Shown here in pieces: positions 37,205 through 46,252 of a DNA stretch of 64,000 nucleotides. The stretch's first letter is position 1. Each line of letters opens with the position of its first letter. Location: positions 186,001 through 250,000 of the forward strand of contig NZ_NKQJ01000004.1 of assembly GCF_002312815.1 (NCBI RefSeq), written 5' to 3'. Under the pieces are notes generated by a model. It made no database searches. It saw only the letters and a list, made by a program, of their open reading frames with translations, and was not told where the DNA came from. The DNA is from Agaribacterium haliotis (GTDB lineage Bacteria > Pseudomonadota > Gammaproteobacteria > Pseudomonadales > Cellvibrionaceae). The translations under genes were made by a program, and so were the position numbers.

Positions 37205-38947
37205 TTAGGATCGGGCTTTAAATTTTTTAGATTTACCCGCTTTGTCGAACTTCTTGCCTTTGTTGTGTTTTCCTCGGTCCGAGCCGGAGCCCGGGCCTTC
37301 GTCAAGGCTGATGCGCATGATGCGATTGCAAACACGCGCTTTTTGCAGAAGTTGGAAGGTTTCGTCGGGCATGCCCTTGGGCAAATCTACCAGCGAGAAA
37401 TTATCAAACAACTTGATATGGCCAATATAGGATGAGTCGATATCGGCTTCGTTGGCAATGGCGCCAACAATATTGCCGGGGCTGACACCATCGCGGCGGC
37501 CAACTTCGATGCGGTAGGTTTGCATATCCGCATCGTTGCCGCGGCTGCTGCGCTCTTTTCTGTCGCGACGCTCACCGCGTTCGCCTCGCTCAGAGCGCTC
37601 TTTACGCTCGCGGCGCTTCGGCTCAGGTGGTTCTTCGAGCAAGAAGGGCTGCTCGCCCTGGCTGAGTTTTGCCAGAGCTGCGGCGATATCCAAAGCGCTG
37701 ATTTCGGTTTCCTGCTGGAAGTCGGCAACCAACTGCTTAAAGAACTCTATATCGTCGTTGCTGAGCGTGTCGCTAATGCTTTGTTTGAAGCGCTGTACAC
37801 GCTGCTCGTTGATCAGATCGGTGCTCGGCAGCTGCATCTCTTCGATCTGTGTGTTGGTGGCTCGCTCGATCTGGCGCAGCATGCGGTGCTCGCGACGTGC
37901 GACAAACAAAATAGCTTCACCGCTGCGGCCGGCGCGACCGGTGCGGCCGATACGGTGCACGTAGGCCTCTGTATCGTAGGGAATATCGTAGTTGATTACG
38001 TGGCTGATGCGCTCGACGTCAAGGCCGCGAGCGGCAACATCGGTAGCAATCAGAATATCAATCTGGCCTTTTTTGAGTTTGTCGACGGTGCGCTCGCGCA
38101 GTTGCTGGCTGATATCACCGTTGAGCGCTGCAGAGCTGTACCCGCGCGCCTCGAGCTTCTCTGCGAGCTCGACGGTGGCGGTTTTGGTGCGCACAAACAT
38201 AATGATGGCATCGAAGTTTTCCGCTTCGAGTATGCGGGTCAAGGCGTCGAGCTTGTTGAGGCCGCCCACTTGCCAGTAGCGCTGGCGGATGGTCTCCGCC
38301 GTTGTTGTCTGGACTTTAATCTGCACATGCACGGGCTCTTGCAGGTAGGTTTTAGCTACTTTTTCAATCTCGCGCGGCATGGTCGCTGAAAAAAGAGCGA
38401 TCTGCCTGTCGTCGGGGGTGTGGCTCATCACCCACTCAACATCGTCGATAAAACCCATGCGCAGCATTTCGTCAGCTTCATCGAGTACCAAGTGTTTGAG
38501 CTGATCGAGCTTTAATGTGCCTTTGCGCATGTGATCCATCACTCGGCCGGGGGTGCCGACGACCACGTGCACACCGCGCTTGAGTGCGCGAATCTGGCCG
38601 TCATAACCCTGGCCGCCGTAGACCGGCAGGATGTGGAAGCCTTTGATATAACGGGCGTAGCTTTGGAAAGCCTCGGCAACTTGAATTGCCAGCTCGCGTG
38701 TTGGCGCCAGCACTAGTACCTGAGGAGATTTTTGGCTCAGGTCAATCTGTTGCAAGATTGGCAGGGCAAACGCTGCGGTCTTTCCGGTGCCGGTTTGCGC
38801 TTGGCCAAGTATGTCGCGTCCTTCGAGCAGAGGTGGCAGGCTTTGAGCCTGGATCGGGCTTGGAGTTTCGTAGCCGATGTCGCCTAAGGCTTTAAGTAAG
38901 GAGGGCTTGAGGCCAAGCTCTTCGAAGGTCGGGGTGGCGTCGCTCAT
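37205..38947 (-). CDS. deaD: DEAD-box ATP-dependent RNA helicase DeaD/CsdA
   Basis: 580 residues. Q motif and motif I (AQTGTGKTAAF), DEAD box (LDEADEML), SAT motif (FSATMPRE) and HRIGRTGRAGR define two RecA-like domains (about 1-380). An Arg/Glu-rich low-complexity linker (about 440-470) and a C-terminal DbpA-type RNA-binding domain (RIEVGRRDGVSPGNIVGAI) follow, ending in a basic tail. CsdA helps cold-shock ribosome assembly and mRNA turnover. The length is somewhat shorter than E. coli DeaD (629). Confidence 0.95.
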   Translation of the reverse strand: MSDATPTFEELGLKPSLLKALGDIGYETPSPIQAQSLPPLLEGRDILGQAQTGTGKTAAFALPILQQIDLSQKSPQVLVLAPTRELAIQVAEAFQSYARYIKGFHILPVYGGQGYDGQIRALKRGVHVVVGTPGRVMDHMRKGTLKLDQLKHLVLDEADEMLRMGFIDDVEWVMSHTPDDRQIALFSATMPREIEKVAKTYLQEPVHVQIKVQTTTAETIRQRYWQVGGLNKLDALTRILEAENFDAIIMFVRTKTATVELAEKLEARGYSSAALNGDISQQLRERTVDKLKKGQIDILIATDVAARGLDVERISHVINYDIPYDTEAYVHRIGRTGRAGRSGEAILFVARREHRMLRQIERATNTQIEEMQLPSTDLINEQRVQRFKQSISDTLSNDDIEFFKQLVADFQQETEISALDIAAALAKLSQGEQPFLLEEPPEPKRRERKERSERGERGERRDRKERSSRGNDADMQTYRIEVGRRDGVSPGNIVGAIANEADIDSSYIGHIKLFDNFSLVDLPKGMPDETFQLLQKARVCNRIMRISLDEGPGSGSDRGKHNKGKKFDKAGKSKKFKARS

Positions 38948-39215
38948 ATATTTGTCCGCTGGGGGCCGGGATACTTAGGTGCCGCTGCGCACCGCTCGGA
39001 AAGGCCGTGAAAAAAGGGTCGCGATTATACAGAGAGTCTAGGTGTTTGTCCGATTTTTGTTCAATTTGTTCCGCAACTTGGTTTTTTGGCGTTTATTGTA
39101 GTGATTTCTTCCGTTTGGCTTGATGATCTGTGGCAATTCTGTTGGTGCAAAACTTTGAAGTATTTTCATAAGCGGTTTAGTGTGAGCGAGCCCTAGTTAT
39201 GATTGAGATTGATTT

Positions 39216-39674
39216 ATGCACATTTGGGTCGATGCCGATGCCTGCCCTCGCCCGGTTAAAGAGACACTTTTTCGTTTAAGCCAGCGTACCGCGTTATCGG
39301 TGACTTTAGTTGCCAATCATGCGCTGCCCAAGCCCGCGTTAAAAACTATTCGCACGATACAGGTGTCTGCGGGGTTTGATGTCGCCGATAACTACATCGT
39401 GCAGCATATCTGCGAAGGGGATTTGCTTATCAGCTCAGATATTCCCCTTGCTGCTGAGGTCTTACCTCTCGGGGCCATGGTTTTGACTCCCAGGGGGGAG
39501 CGATATAACCAAGATAATATTCAGCAACGTTTAGATATGCGTAATTTCATGGAGACGATGCGAGCCAGTGGCGAGCAGAGCGGAGGGCCGCCGCCATTTA
39601 ACAACGCCGACAAAGCTCGTTTTGCCAACGCTTTAGACAGGCTTGTTGCCAAGTATGGCATGCAGCCAAAATAA
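39216..39674 (+). CDS. YaiI/YqxD family protein (DUF188, UPF0178)
   Basis: 152 residues, normal length. It begins MHIWVDADACPRPVKE, the family signature with conserved Asp residues of a PIN-like nuclease fold, and contains VADNYIVQHICEGDLLISSD and LTPRGERY. Function is unknown; it is conserved in many bacteria. Confidence 0.92.
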   Translation: MHIWVDADACPRPVKETLFRLSQRTALSVTLVANHALPKPALKTIRTIQVSAGFDVADNYIVQHICEGDLLISSDIPLAAEVLPLGAMVLTPRGERYNQDNIQQRLDMRNFMETMRASGEQSGGPPPFNNADKARFANALDRLVAKYGMQPK

Positions 39675-39714
39675 GCTCGGCGCCACCTGGTTTAGTATTT
39701 ACAGAAGCTGGGGC

Positions 39715-39891
39715 TCAGCTTTCTTGTTCGATCGCGTAGGCCAAAACCAAACCTGAGGCCGCGCCGAGAGCAATACCTATGGTTGCATGGGCAAATACCG
39801 CGCCGAGTGCAGCGCCGATGGCTGCGCAGCTTACGATGCTGCCAGTGTGAATTAGGGACATGTATTTTTTAAATTTTTTTTGTTTTAGCAT
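39715..39891 (-). CDS. Small glycine-rich membrane peptide, 58 residues
   Basis: An ATG at 39891 has a strong AAGGAG 7 bases upstream on the minus strand. The peptide has a lysine-rich start (MLKQKKFKKYMS) and a hydrophobic Gly/Ala stretch (CAAIGAALGAVFAHATIG, then IALGAASGLVLAYAI), and ends EQES. It resembles small glycine-zipper membrane proteins. It could insert as one or two helices. No function is known. Confidence 0.7.
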   Translation of the reverse strand: MLKQKKFKKYMSLIHTGSIVSCAAIGAALGAVFAHATIGIALGAASGLVLAYAIEQES

Positions 39892-40071
39892 TCCGTGCTC
39901 CTTTTTGTTCTTACCTATTTGGGTTTATTTTTGTTATCTGCTTTTGGGCCGCTATTGATTGCTGTAAATAACTTTTCTTTTAAGCTTTAGCCTTAAACTT
40001 CGGTGTTATTTATAGCCGGCATTGCACTGATTTTTAATCCTCGTTTTTAATTTAGGCCAGCAATAGCAAGT

Positions 40072-40098
40072 GGGCAAGTGGCTTCCTGCGACTTGCCC
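40072..40098. other. Inverted repeat beyond the cysK stop
   Basis: GGGCAAGT (40072-40079) and ACTTGCCC (40091-40098) form a perfect 8-bp stem 41 bases beyond the end of cysK. On the cysK strand there is no T run, so terminator function is uncertain. Confidence 0.45.
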
Positions 40099-40138
40099 TA
40101 TTTTCTCAACTATTTGTCAGAGATTATTTTATTAGAGG

Positions 40139-41092
40139 TTATTGTTGCTGTAGCCATTCGTCGTCAGATTCTTCACTGACATCTGCAAAAAGTGGCGTGC
40201 TCAAGTAGCGTTCCCCGGTGTCAGGTAGCATAACCAAAATATTGGCTCCGCTTTTGGCATTTGCAGCGACTTTTAATGCGGCAGCGAGTGTTGCGCCCGA
40301 GCTTATGCCGCAGAAAATTCCTTCTTTTGTTGCGAGATCTTTTGCGCACTGGATCGACTCGTCGTCGCTGACGGTTATGATGTCGTTGGCGACTTCTTTA
40401 TCGAGTACCTTGGGCACAAAATTTGGCGTCCAGCCTTGAACTTTGTGCGGTGACCATTCTTTGCCGCTTAACATTGCTGCGTTCTCAGGTTCCGCTGCAA
40501 TTACTTTGATGTCTGGGCGCGCTAGTTTCAGTACCTGGCCGGTGCCTGTCATCGTACCCCCTGTTCCCCAGCCGCTGACAAAATAATCAAGCTCGCGACC
40601 GGCAAAGTCGCGCAGAATTTCCGGTGCGGTTGTATTGCGGTGATAAGCGGGATTCGCTTCGTTCTCAAATTGACGGGCGAGAAACCAACCGTGTTTCTGT
40701 GCGAGCTCTTCGGCGTACTCAACCATGTAAGAGGCTTTTTTAGCGGCAGGGGTCAGTATGACTTTTGCACCAAGCGCTTTCATTAGCTTGCGTCTTTCAA
40801 CCGAGAAGGTTTCAACCATAGTGGCGACAAACGGGTAGCCTTTGGCAGCGCATACCATTGCCAGAGCAATACCGGTATTGCCTGAGGTCGCTTCAATCAC
40901 GGTTTGCCCTGGTTTTAAACTTCCGTTGCGCTCGGCGTCTTCAATAATGGCAATTGCCAGGCGGTCTTTTACCGAAGCCATCGGGTTAAAGGCTTCGACT
41001 TTGACATAGATATTTTTGTCGGACGGGCCTATACGATTGAGTTTGACGATTGGGGTGTTGCCAATGGTTTCAAGAATATTGTTGTAGATCAT
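40139..41092 (-). CDS. cysK: Cysteine synthase (O-acetylserine sulfhydrylase)
   Basis: 317 residues, usual length. The PLP lysine is K42 in NPMASVKDRLA. The substrate loop is TSGNTGIALAM, the phosphate-binding loop GTGGTMTGTG, and a C-terminal SGAT segment is present. It makes cysteine from O-acetylserine and sulfide in the cytoplasm. CysK is favoured over CysM from length and overall pattern. It is monocistronic. Confidence 0.9.
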   Translation of the reverse strand: MIYNNILETIGNTPIVKLNRIGPSDKNIYVKVEAFNPMASVKDRLAIAIIEDAERNGSLKPGQTVIEATSGNTGIALAMVCAAKGYPFVATMVETFSVERRKLMKALGAKVILTPAAKKASYMVEYAEELAQKHGWFLARQFENEANPAYHRNTTAPEILRDFAGRELDYFVSGWGTGGTMTGTGQVLKLARPDIKVIAAEPENAAMLSGKEWSPHKVQGWTPNFVPKVLDKEVANDIITVSDDESIQCAKDLATKEGIFCGISSGATLAAALKVAANAKSGANILVMLPDTGERYLSTPLFADVSEESDDEWLQQQ

Positions 41093-41324
41093 CGCGCCAT
41101 CCTTAGTGGGTCGAATATAGGTAGTGTGGGAACAAGTGCGTTAAGCAGTGCTCAGTTTACACACACTTTGTTCAAAACAAAGCATTTGGCCCTATTGTCA
41201 GCTTGGCTGAGTTACTTGGTTTTGTCCTGATTCTGGCTGCTGTGTATTAGTCGCGTTACCATTGGCAGCTGTTTGCTATGGTGGTATTGGTTTCGTGGTT
41301 TTGAGAGAAAAGTTAAAGATATTA

Positions 41325-42365
41325 ATGAAAGGTCTTTTGGCATTGCCGGTGTTGTTTTTGCTTTCGGCTGTTTTGCCTGCGCTCGCCGAAAGGCAAAACA
41401 AAGCTGACACAGTCACTGACAGTGAGCTCGGTGCTAAGCACTGGTACTTGCTTACCTTTGAAAATGACTTGTTTGTTTTTAGTGACGATGGTTTTACTAA
41501 CGGGCTTGCTTTTGCCTGGGGTTATGGCCCCTATAGCAGCCTTGATGTTCTGCCTTCACCGCGATGGCTCAAACAGTTTAACTCTGCGCTTGGCCTCTAC
41601 CACAAGAGCGATTTAAAACTGGCTACGGGTTATGCCGTTGCACAGGGCATGTACACGCCAGATGACATCGAAGACCCAGAGTTGATCGAGGATGATAGGC
41701 CCTATGCCGGTAGCTTACTTTGGAAAAGCCAGAGTCGGGCCTATGGTAAAACAAGGTCAAATAGTCGCGGTTTAGTTTTGGGCATAGTTGGGCCGGCGGC
41801 GATGGCAGAGCAAGCTCAGACTTTTATTCACGATATTACTAACGGCACCAAACCTATGGGCTGGGACAATCAAATAGCGAATGAAGCTGTATTTCGTGTT
41901 GACGCTGAGCATATTCGCCGTTTGTTTGCCACGCAAAGCACCGGGCTCAATGCAGATATCATTTCTTATTCGTTGGCGGGGCTAGGAAATTTACGCAGTG
42001 ATGTTGGTACGGGTTTGGTATTTCGTTTGGGGGATGCGCTGGGCTCAAACTATGCTTATGTTGATCCCGACCCGGCCCGGGGTGCAACTGCAGCGACTGA
42101 GCACTTAGGTAAAGATTTTGATTGGCAGCTGCAGTTTGCGCTTTACGCGCGCTATGTTTTTAATGATATAACCCTCGACGGCAACACCTTCAGAGATAGT
42201 CACTCCGTTGATTTGATTAACGAGCAAGCCTTGCTAAGTGCCGGGGTGTCGATAAATAAAGGTCGCTGGGGTTTATTGTTTTCAATGCTTAAAGGTACAG
42301 ATAGTTTTGAACAGCAAAAAACAGATACTGCATGGGGTGCGGTAAGTATTAGTTATCATCATTAA
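41325..42365 (+). CDS. LpxR-like outer-membrane beta-barrel protein (DUF2219)
   Basis: 346 residues from the ATG at 41325, chosen because it begins a proper signal peptide (MKGLLALPVLFLLSAVLPALA). Family marks are TFENDLFVFSDDGFTNGL, the DDRPYAGSLLW block and a barrel ending in WGAVSISYHH. LpxR of Salmonella removes the 3'-acyloxyacyl group of lipid A in the outer membrane. The N-terminal Asn and Asp of the active site appear present in ENDLF and DDGFTNG. Substrate is inferred from family only. Confidence 0.82.
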   Translation: MKGLLALPVLFLLSAVLPALAERQNKADTVTDSELGAKHWYLLTFENDLFVFSDDGFTNGLAFAWGYGPYSSLDVLPSPRWLKQFNSALGLYHKSDLKLATGYAVAQGMYTPDDIEDPELIEDDRPYAGSLLWKSQSRAYGKTRSNSRGLVLGIVGPAAMAEQAQTFIHDITNGTKPMGWDNQIANEAVFRVDAEHIRRLFATQSTGLNADIISYSLAGLGNLRSDVGTGLVFRLGDALGSNYAYVDPDPARGATAATEHLGKDFDWQLQFALYARYVFNDITLDGNTFRDSHSVDLINEQALLSAGVSINKGRWGLLFSMLKGTDSFEQQKTDTAWGAVSISYHH

Positions 42366-42369
42366 AGAA

Positions 42370-42396
42370 AAGGGGCCATTTCTAGGCCCCTTCTTT
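42370..42396. terminator. Terminator between convergent genes
   Basis: AAGGGGCC and GGCCCCTT with a 7-base loop are followed by CTTTTG on the plus strand. It may serve the LpxR-like gene and, less well, the opposite gene. Confidence 0.8.
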
Positions 42397-42423
42397 TGCG
42401 TCGTTCAGATTCAGCTTTTTGGT

Positions 42424-43437
42424 TTAGCTATTGTCCAGAGTTAAATAAACCATGGTTTGGTTCATTAACTGGTAGGCGACCTCTCCAAACGTCATTGGCC
42501 CGGTAAACTGCCCGGTTTTTTTGCCTTCCAGTTCTGAGTACAGGAAGTTCAATATGCAGTTGCATGAAAACGATGCTGCGTGGCTAGTATTGTGGCTTAA
42601 CACTTCGTTAAAACCGTTGACGTAATCGTCGACCGGTGTGGCGAAGTGGTATTCAATATCGGGGAATACAGGAGCGTAAAGTTTTACGTCTCCATCTAGA
42701 ACTTCCTGGATGCTGACATTGACCATCATTCCGCAGTAGTTAGCAACCAGGGGAAGGCGGGTATCAATTTTATTTTCTTTTAGGTAGTCGCTGAACTTCC
42801 AGCTTTGGCCGTCAATTTGACACTCATTGACGTTAAAACCACGAGTTGGAAAGCGCAGCGCCGGGCCGTCTCCCTGAGTGAAAAGGTTAACCGTGCGCAC
42901 GTGGGGTTCCTGGCCTTCGGGAAGGGGAACATGCATAGCAACAGCCTGGCTATCGCTCAACATTCCCGATGCCAAGCCGAAGCCAACTTTGGGTTTTAGG
43001 CTCTCCAGCTGGTCGAGGTGCACACCGCTAATCCAGCCGATAATTGGCGAGAAAAACATATTGGGAAAGTCGGGGGCCTCTTGTGCATATTTGAGGTGCA
43101 CTTCGGATGAGGCGGGCAAAATAACAATAGTAAAACCGCCTTCAATGCCTTCTTGAGCAATGCGGCTAATACTATTGGTGTCGTACATGGTGATGCGCGG
43201 TAAGCGGCTGCCTAGACCTTCTAGAGTATTTACATAAAGCTTACTTTGGTCGACAACGCCACCTTCACCAGACATAAAATAAGGGATGGTTCCAGCAATC
43301 CAGTTGCCCGATGGCAGGCCCGCCAACTGAGATTCGTCGCCAGCAATAATTAGGTAGTCACCCCTTTCAATCTTTTGAATTACCGCGTCTCTATCGAGCA
43401 ATTCGTTGTTAAATGCGATATTTCCGTCTCCGGCCAT
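42424..43437 (-). CDS. Uncharacterised 337-residue protein
   Basis: The ATG at 43437 has a strong CAGGAG 6 bases upstream. A longer frame to 43533 would add a false signal-like peptide and overlap the preceding gene. The product is probably cytoplasmic. It starts MAGDGNIAFNNELLDRDAVI and contains LIIAGDESQLAGLPSGNWIAG, EGGFTIVILPASSEVH and a cysteine motif CNCILNFLYSELEG near the C-terminus. I do not recognise a named enzyme. The 64-base gap to the upstream gene on the same strand suggests an operon with 43502-44740. Confidence 0.8.
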   Translation of the reverse strand: MAGDGNIAFNNELLDRDAVIQKIERGDYLIIAGDESQLAGLPSGNWIAGTIPYFMSGEGGVVDQSKLYVNTLEGLGSRLPRITMYDTNSISRIAQEGIEGGFTIVILPASSEVHLKYAQEAPDFPNMFFSPIIGWISGVHLDQLESLKPKVGFGLASGMLSDSQAVAMHVPLPEGQEPHVRTVNLFTQGDGPALRFPTRGFNVNECQIDGQSWKFSDYLKENKIDTRLPLVANYCGMMVNVSIQEVLDGDVKLYAPVFPDIEYHFATPVDDYVNGFNEVLSHNTSHAASFSCNCILNFLYSELEGKKTGQFTGPMTFGEVAYQLMNQTMVYLTLDNS

Positions 43438-43501
43438 GGTGTTCTCCTGAATCAACAATAATGCAGCTGCTAGGGGCAGCAATGTTTTTAGTCGTATTGA
43501 G

Positions 43502-44740
43502 TTAGTTGGCGCTCGCTTGTTTAACAATGGCACTGAGCTCGCGCTGCAGAGCCTTCTGGTTTTGCTGCATAAAATTGCGAATACTGCGTGCGGCTTCGAG
43601 TTTAACTACCGGGTCTTGAGAGCTTTGCACCTGCATGCGCAGTTTGGCCAGCAACAGTTTGTAGGCAACGTGGTCGCTTGGAATGGCAGTGTCGTTGGCC
43701 AGTATACGCTGCCAAATATCGTGATCGGGATTTGGCAGGCGAATCTGGGTTTTTTCATTAATTGCCATCGCGCGGTTAATAAGTACGAGCTCTGGTTTTA
43801 AGCTGCGATGGTTGCGCTTAACGTACTCGCGCAATGTTTCAATTGCGGCGATGCGTGTGGCGCTGTCTTTACCTTGTAAAAAGGCAATGCGCTGGCGGGA
43901 AATTAGCAGGTTTAGCGGTACGCTCTGTGAATTAAGACTGAGCTTGCCGGTTAGAAGGTCTATCCAAACCGGGTTTTTCAATGCCGGTAGAACAAGGCGC
44001 TGGCGCTGTTTGCTCGCACTGGCTTGACGTTTGAGCTTGTCACTATTGAGCCCGCACAACTGGTTGATTTCATCGTCAAGTTGGTTGACGTTAGCAACAA
44101 AAAAGCTGCGTAGTTTACTACTTAATTCAACCAGTTCTTCGTCACTACTGCTCTTGGCTGCTGCCAACTTTAATTTCGACAACAACAGTTTCAGGGGTAA
44201 CAAATTGGTGCGGACAAGCAGTTGATCGTTGAGCACCTTGCGCCATACCAGTGCGCCTTCGGCGGGAAGGTAAACTAGAGAACGCACTTGATTCGACGCT
44301 TTTTCGATGTCGGTCATTATTTGTTGCACAAGCTCGGGTGGAACTCTAAGTGCGGAACAAATCAAGTTTTCGTTCATGCCACTGATATTTGCCAGTGCGA
44401 CTTGCTGCAGAAGCTGGTTTGAATAGTTGCGGTTGGGGTTACCTAAGAATGCGGGGGAGTTTAGGCTGCTTAAGCTAATTGCTTCGCTGCCGGCACTGGC
44501 AACTTCAGCGTGAATAACACATTTGTAAGTGCCTAGGGGTAAATAAATCCACTGACCTTTGTGTTTTGCTACATCGTCACTTTTATGGCTATCAATAAAG
44601 CCAAATAATTTCTTTTTATCATTATTATCAATATGGATGTTGGCGATGTGGCGGCTTGGGTCAAAGTGTACAGAGCTAATATGCCAAGGGGCTTGAATAC
44701 CTAGTATCTCTTCGATATTACCGAGATCGATTCTTTCCAT
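43502..44740 (-). CDS. Uncharacterised protein with ISL3-transposase-like N-terminus and three helical repeats
   Basis: 412 residues. Residues 1-140 follow the plan of the ISL3 transposase N-terminus (WHISSVHFDPSRHIANIHI, WIYLPLGTYKCVIHAEV, then a helical part LVQQIMTDI) but lack its zinc-binding cysteines and any visible DDE domain. From about 164 to the end there are three related 70-90 residue helical units, each starting with a Trp (W166, W259, W343) and containing LPLKLLLSKLK, VPLNLLISRQR or VAYKLLLAKLR. A domesticated DNA-binding or scaffold protein is possible, but function is unknown. It shares a direction and probably an operon with 42424-43437. Confidence 0.75.
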   Translation of the reverse strand: MERIDLGNIEEILGIQAPWHISSVHFDPSRHIANIHIDNNDKKKLFGFIDSHKSDDVAKHKGQWIYLPLGTYKCVIHAEVASAGSEAISLSSLNSPAFLGNPNRNYSNQLLQQVALANISGMNENLICSALRVPPELVQQIMTDIEKASNQVRSLVYLPAEGALVWRKVLNDQLLVRTNLLPLKLLLSKLKLAAAKSSSDEELVELSSKLRSFFVANVNQLDDEINQLCGLNSDKLKRQASASKQRQRLVLPALKNPVWIDLLTGKLSLNSQSVPLNLLISRQRIAFLQGKDSATRIAAIETLREYVKRNHRSLKPELVLINRAMAINEKTQIRLPNPDHDIWQRILANDTAIPSDHVAYKLLLAKLRMQVQSSQDPVVKLEAARSIRNFMQQNQKALQRELSAIVKQASAN

Positions 44741-45175
44741 TGAATACCACCTTAATGAGGAAGAGTGGAAAATTTCTGAATTAAAGATTGCGCATCATAC
44801 ACAAAAAATCAATTTAAATGGCGCGCTTTATTAGTTGATTCGGCGCTGCTTGACGAGCTTCTATTTCTTATTTGTATATGGGTTCCTCGATGTAGATATA
44901 GGCGACAGTGACGTGTCAGTACTTTGCCTGCGCTTAGACTTTTTCTAGTTTATTTTTATTCCTGTCAAAATATTTGCTGTTGTTATATGCATCTGTTGGT
45001 TTTTTGCTCAGGCGGCCTTGGGTGACACAATGAAAATAATGGCGCTTTTATTTTTATGTTTGTGTTAGAAATGGCACACAATCCCTTTTAATTTTAACGG
45101 TAATTTGATTAGCTTCTAGGCGAGTTTGCAATCCAGGCTCACGGTTTTATGCGGTCGAATAGGGAGGATGTACGC
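44741..45175. other. Divergent intergenic region
   Basis: 435 AT-rich bases between two divergent genes. It presumably holds both promoters. I see no clear operators, and only a 12-codon open frame near 45029, which is not called. Confidence 0.5.
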
Positions 45176-46135
45176 ATGAAAAAAACGGCTCAGAAATTAA
45201 GAGTTGGAATCTTAGGTACCGGCAAAATTGGTACTGATCTGTTGTTGAAGGTTTTGCGCTCTGATCATCTTCAATGCACCATTTTCGCTGGCCGAAATCT
45301 GCAGTCTCCCGGGATGCAGAAGGCTCAGCAGCTCGGAGTTCCACTAAGCGACAAAGGCATTCAGGCTTTTTCCGAGGGCTCCATCGAGTGTGACTTGGTA
45401 TTCGACGCCACTGGCGCGGAACATCACCGAGAGCACGCCAAGATCTTCGCTGCCAAAGGCATTAAAGCGATTGATCTTACCCCCGCCAAAATTGGTCCTT
45501 TTTGTATTCCTGCTCTCAACGAGCAAGTCATCCTCAAGGAAAACAATATTAATATGGTGACTTGTGGCGGTCAGGCTTCCGTGCCTTTCGCCGAAGCGGT
45601 CAAGCAGGCCTGTGCAAGTGTTAAGTCGGTCAAGGTGCACACCTTGGTCAGCGACGACAGCATCGGTCAGGCAACAATCGACAATGTCGACGACTACTAC
45701 GCAACCACAAGCAAAGCTCTGTGTGACTTCGCCGGCCTCGAGCAGGCAAGTGTCGAGCTGCAAGTCGACGAACCGGGGCGCCAGCCGACGATGTGCACAA
45801 CCTTGAGTTTTGATGTGCCCAATTCGTCGCGCGCAGCCGTTGAGCAAGCCTTGAAAAAACGCGAGCGCGAAATTCAGGCTTATGTTCCCGGCTTGAGAAT
45901 CGAGTTGTTGCCTAACGCTTTGGCCGATGAGGTGCTCAGCGTGCGTGTACTGGTCAGTGGTCTCGGAGACTGGATTCCGGCGCACGCAGGTAATCTCGAC
46001 ATCATTAATTGTGCAGCGATTGCTGCTGCCGAGCGTTTTGCCGTATATAAGCTGCAAAGCCGCAGTGGAGCTTTGGCCGGTTTGTTTGAGCCGCTGACTC
46101 GCATCTGGGGTGGGCGCCAGCTCGCCAGTGCTTAA
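45176..46135 (+). CDS. Acylating acetaldehyde dehydrogenase homologue (MhpF/DmpF family)
   Basis: 319 residues from the ATG at 45176 (GGGAGG 8 bases upstream). The Rossmann motif is VGILGTGKIGTDLLLKVL, and the catalytic cysteine lies in TCGGQASVPFAEAV. The family converts acetaldehyde plus CoA to acetyl-CoA with NAD+ and usually works in a complex with an aldolase (MhpE/DmpG) in meta-cleavage pathways. No aldolase or aromatic pathway gene is next to it. It is therefore an orphan copy, possibly for another aldehyde. Family is sure, physiological substrate is not. Confidence 0.85.
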   Translation: MKKTAQKLRVGILGTGKIGTDLLLKVLRSDHLQCTIFAGRNLQSPGMQKAQQLGVPLSDKGIQAFSEGSIECDLVFDATGAEHHREHAKIFAAKGIKAIDLTPAKIGPFCIPALNEQVILKENNINMVTCGGQASVPFAEAVKQACASVKSVKVHTLVSDDSIGQATIDNVDDYYATTSKALCDFAGLEQASVELQVDEPGRQPTMCTTLSFDVPNSSRAAVEQALKKREREIQAYVPGLRIELLPNALADEVLSVRVLVSGLGDWIPAHAGNLDIINCAAIAAAERFAVYKLQSRSGALAGLFEPLTRIWGGRQLASA

Positions 46136-46252
46136 TTTGCCTGGGTTGTTGCCTGGCTAACTAAGTGCTTCAGTTAGTTCCAGGCTGTTGCCTTCGGGGC
46201 AGGGCCGTGCATAATGCGCGCTTGTCCCGCAGGCCTTTCAGCTAGATTTAGC

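Noticed and set aside
37520-38389. 289-codon plus-strand frame antisense to deaD
   Set aside because: deaD on the other strand carries all helicase motifs; this frame has none.
43438-43533. N-terminal extension of the 42424-43437 gene resembling a signal peptide
   Set aside because: It would overlap the upstream gene and has no ribosome binding site, whereas the ATG at 43437 has CAGGAG at the right distance.
43502-44740. Active ISL3 insertion sequence
   Set aside because: No zinc-finger cysteines, no visible DDE catalytic domain and no terminal inverted repeats or target duplication.
45060-45100. Sigma-54 promoter (TGGCACACAATCCC)
   Set aside because: The first half TGGCAC is present but the TTGC half at the right spacing is missing.
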